A DNA stretch of 7,835 bases, taken from positions 1 to 7,835 of the forward strand of contig JALWEA010000511.1 of NCBI GenBank assembly GCA_027039465.1, written 5' to 3'. This DNA comes from Calditrichia bacterium. Its GTDB lineage: Bacteria > Calditrichota > Calditrichia > Calditrichales > Calditrichaceae. This document shows, one piece after another, positions 5,646-7,835 of the stretch (positions are counted from its first letter, which is position 1; the number at the start of each line of letters is the position of its first letter). The position numbers and the translations under genes were made by a program. The notes beneath the pieces were generated by a model. The model ran no database searches. It saw nothing but the letters and a program-made list of their open reading frames with translations, and had not been told where the DNA came from.

Positions 5646-7649
5646 TTACAATTTGTATTGTGAAATCATTTCTTTCAAATTAATGGCCGTTTGTTTAAGC
5701 CCGGTAATCACTTCTTCCATTTGACGCATGCCGTCCAAGTTTTGCGCCGTTGCCTGTTTAATGTTTTCCATGGCTTCTTTAATTTGTGCCGTGCCCTCCA
5801 ATTGCTCGTGGCTGGATTCCGCCACTTCCGATACCAATTGAATCATTTTGTCAATGGAATTGGAAAGCAATTCTACGGCGTTGTTGACCATGCCCATGTG
5901 TACCGAGCCTTCGCTCACGATTTTTCCCGTTTGTTCCACCTGCATTACCGAACGGGTCACCGATTCCTGAATGGCATCCAAAATGGAACGAATTTGTTGC
6001 GTGGCTTTCTTCGATTGTTCCGCCAAGTTGCGCACCTCATTGGCCACCACGGCAAAACTGCGTCCGTATTCTCCGGCTTTGGTCGCTTCAATGGAAGCAT
6101 TGATGGCCAAAATATTCGATTGCTCGGCTATTTCCTGAACGACGGAAGTGATTTCACTAATGGTTTGACTTTGTTTGCTTAAATTGACCATACTGTTGGC
6201 CACTTCATCGATTTGGGTTTTAACCTGTCCGATTACATTGTAAATGGCCTGAATGGCTTCCTGACTTTTTTCGGAGGCTTCGGCGGTTTCATTACTTAGG
6301 TTTAAGGCGTCTTTGGCCTTTTCGTCAAAGCTTTGAGCCAGTTGGGCTACCTCTTCCGAACTGCTGGCCGTTTCGGTAATGGCGGAGGCCGTTTCCGATG
6401 AAGATGCGGTTACCTGAGAAATCGTTGCCGAAATTTCCGTGGAACTAGCAGAGATGTTGTTGATATGCTCGGTAACTTCCGAAATCTGCCCGTGGAGCTG
6501 CTGTACCATGGTTTGTAAATTTTGAGAAAGTTCGTCCAATTCGTTTCCGTAATCAAACAGCGGGACTTCGACTTTCAAGTTGCCTCGTGTGACCTCATTC
6601 AGGGTGTAATTTATGGTTTCAATGGGGGTGCTGACCAATCTGGAAAGCCAGAAGACGATTACCAGGCCGAGACCGCTTAATATGATTACGATTAGGAACA
6701 AATAAAGACGCAGGCTGTTAAAGGGTCCGGCCAAAGCCGCTTTGTTAATTTGCGCTATCAAATACCAATCGAGATCGGAAGCAAACAAATTATTTAAATC
6801 CAATTTTGCAGATGCGCTGAGTGCCGTTTGATTGTGAGGATTTTTGGCATAAATCGGTTTGTTCGATTTTAACAAAGCGGGATCCGGTTTGATATTTTTT
6901 AAGGACGCCAAATCCGCAATCGGAGTATGTGCCAAAATATGTCCCGCGGAATTAATGAGATAAGCTTCGGCGTCACGTACGGGAGAGAAATCCGTGGTAA
7001 TCTGCTTTGACAGTGTTTGGGGAGTTTGCTCCACCAATAACACACCCGCTACGCGATTATTTTTATCCGTAATCGGGGCGCCGATAAAGCAAAGGGATTT
7101 GTTTAACAGAGCATTGTAAGCGATATCCGAAATGGAAATTTGCCGTTGAGAAATAATTTGATTAATGAATTGCACAACGGACGCGCTGTTAAACTTGGCC
7201 GTAACCGGTTTGATGACCGGATTGCCGAAGCCTTCGCTTTGGAAGAAAATTAACCCGGTTTTCGCATCGATCAAATAAACGGGATTTGACCGGAGCTCGC
7301 TTAAAAGCCGATTGGTTGATGCAACTTCTTTTTGGAAATTTGTTTTAAACGCGTTTGCGGTTAAATTGTTTGCGGTTGAATATTTTTGAACTTTGGCCGC
7401 AAAATTAATGATGGTCGGGTCATGTGAGAGAAGCGCCGCCTTTTCCTTTTCCGAGCGAAGATAGTTTTGGAGGGAAAAAAGGTTCGCATCCCTTAATGCC
7501 GTGATATTTTGTTGCTGAGCCTCGTCAATATAACCGCCGAAGTAATAATAAGTTACAATAGCGCCGGTAATTACCGGTATGACGATTAAAAGGAGCATCA
7601 CAATTAAAAATTGCGTGCGAATGGACGAGCTGATTTTCTTTAGTGTCAT
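5646..7649 (-). CDS. Methyl-accepting chemotaxis protein, Cache-type sensor, HAMP and signalling hairpin
   Basis: This is a 667-residue inner-membrane receptor. Residues 13-35 are transmembrane segment 1. Residues 36-311 are an external sensor whose pattern (VYLIDAKTGLIFF, later FIGAPITDKNNRVAGVLLVE) fits a double-Cache fold. Residues 313-337 are transmembrane segment 2. Residues 338-388 are a HAMP with the expected early Pro (P342), but with NELD where DExG is usual. Residues 390-660 are the coiled-coil signalling domain. Its tip, about 505-545, contains EIAEQSNILAINASIEATKAG then FAVVANEVRNLAEQS, the region that binds CheW and CheA; T523 replaces the usual Ala. Likely methylation sites are E432/E433 and E615/Q616. 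The protein ends in QYKL and has no NWETF-like tether for CheR or CheB. AAAGGA lies 9 bases before the ATG, and the gene follows cheW by 30 bases. The ligand cannot be read from the sequence. The family assignment is secure; the Cache subtype is less so. Confidence 0.96.
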   Translation of the reverse strand: MTLKKISSSIRTQFLIVMLLLIVIPVITGAIVTYYYFGGYIDEAQQQNITALRDANLFSLQNYLRSEKEKAALLSHDPTIINFAAKVQKYSTANNLTANAFKTNFQKEVASTNRLLSELRSNPVYLIDAKTGLIFFQSEGFGNPVIKPVTAKFNSASVVQFINQIISQRQISISDIAYNALLNKSLCFIGAPITDKNNRVAGVLLVEQTPQTLSKQITTDFSPVRDAEAYLINSAGHILAHTPIADLASLKNIKPDPALLKSNKPIYAKNPHNQTALSASAKLDLNNLFASDLDWYLIAQINKAALAGPFNSLRLYLFLIVIILSGLGLVIVFWLSRLVSTPIETINYTLNEVTRGNLKVEVPLFDYGNELDELSQNLQTMVQQLHGQISEVTEHINNISASSTEISATISQVTASSSETASAITETASSSEEVAQLAQSFDEKAKDALNLSNETAEASEKSQEAIQAIYNVIGQVKTQIDEVANSMVNLSKQSQTISEITSVVQEIAEQSNILAINASIEATKAGEYGRSFAVVANEVRNLAEQSKKATQQIRSILDAIQESVTRSVMQVEQTGKIVSEGSVHMGMVNNAVELLSNSIDKMIQLVSEVAESSHEQLEGTAQIKEAMENIKQATAQNLDGMRQMEEVITGLKQTAINLKEMISQYKL

Positions 7650-7679
7650 TTTCTTACGTCCTTTCCGATGATGGTCAAA

Positions 7680-7835
7680 TCATTTGGATTCTTTTTTTAT
7701 TTTTTCTATGATTTTATCAAAATTGAGTACGATCAAAGCTTCGCTGGTAATGCCTTTGATTAAACCGGCTTCCAGACTTTTTATGCCGGTTATGTTTTGA
7801 TCCAGAGTTTTCGGGCTTATGGTTTTAAAGGCAAT
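7680..7835 (-). CDS. cheW: CheW-like adaptor, C-terminal 51 codons only
   Basis: The frame enters from the right window edge and ends with TGA at 7680-7682. The visible 51 residues (including NITGIKSLEAGLIKGITSE, then ALIVLNFDKIIEKIKKESK) match the final strands of CheW: a short segment leading to an I-x-G-I turn, a hydrophobic strand with Asn-Phe-Asp in place of the common LDxDK pattern, and a closing basic helix. CheW couples receptor tips to the P5 domain of CheA, which fits a position 30 bases upstream of the receptor gene and two genes before cheA. Its start and full length lie outside the window. A longer protein ending in a CheW domain, such as a CheV or a multi-CheW protein, cannot be excluded. 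Confidence 0.8.
   Translation of the reverse strand: MAFKTISPKTLDQNITGIKSLEAGLIKGITSEALIVLNFDKIIEKIKKESK

Noticed and set aside
5691..6182. Plus-strand open frame of 163 codons inside the receptor gene
   Set aside because: It lies entirely opposite a strongly recognised receptor signalling domain, its His/Phe/Leu-rich product is typical of an antisense reading, and it resembles no family I know.
7564..7577. Perfect 14-base palindrome CCGGTAATTACCGG near the 5' end of the receptor gene
   Set aside because: It encodes part of transmembrane segment 1 (PVITG). A 14-base perfect palindrome is expected about once in two windows of this size by chance, and no second copy was seen.
7763..7791. Inverted repeat AACCGGC / GCCGGTT with a 15-base loop
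   Set aside because: It lies inside the CheW coding sequence, has only 7 pairs and no following T-run, so neither a terminator nor a regulatory hairpin is supported.

Overview
The window is a single stretch of tightly packed chemosensory genes, all on the minus strand, so transcription runs from high to low coordinates. In that order it holds: the last 51 codons of a CheW-like adaptor (7680-7835); a membrane methyl-accepting chemotaxis protein with a large extracytoplasmic Cache-like sensor (5646-7649); a CheA kinase with a receiver domain fused to its C-terminus (3297-5633); a CheB methylesterase (2230-3243); a response regulator with a four-cysteine C-terminal module (1431-2195); and the first 472 codons of a receiver plus histidine-kinase-like protein that runs off the left edge (1-1416). 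The intergenic gaps are 30, 12, 53, 34 and 14 bases. No promoter, terminator, RNA gene, mobile element or CRISPR array was seen, and no gene-free stretch reaches 300 bases. One operon, cut at both ends by the window, is the simplest reading.

The base composition is moderately AT-rich by eye. The two-transmembrane receptor with a roughly 276-residue external domain and the CheA-receiver fusion suit a bacterium using a non-standard, possibly non-flagellar, chemosensory cluster. The species cannot be named from the sequence. A deltaproteobacterium or a member of the FCB/Calditrichota groups is only a guess, based on the style of the response regulators. No flagellar gene, CheR or stand-alone CheY lies in the window.

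The core proteins look functional. The receptor has a HAMP and a long coiled-coil signalling hairpin. CheW and the CheW-like domain of CheA would couple the receptor to the kinase. CheA has an intact phosphorylatable His48 and intact ATP-binding boxes. CheB has its complete Ser-His-Asp catalytic triad.

The unusual feature is the receivers and the last gene. CheB's receiver has lost both the acidic pair and the phospho-acceptor Asp, so phosphorylation by CheA should not control it. The last protein has an intact N-terminal receiver, but its kinase core has Glu where the phospho-accepting His belongs, a substituted N-box and an almost erased ATP lid, so it reads as a pseudokinase. The two terminal response-regulator genes share a receiver and a following linker and look like diverged paralogues. 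None of the visible proteins has a DNA-binding output domain.

The inferred scheme is: the receptor controls CheA; CheA passes phosphate to three intact receivers (its own, the four-Cys regulator, and the pseudokinase's receiver); and output goes through protein-protein contacts instead of transcription.
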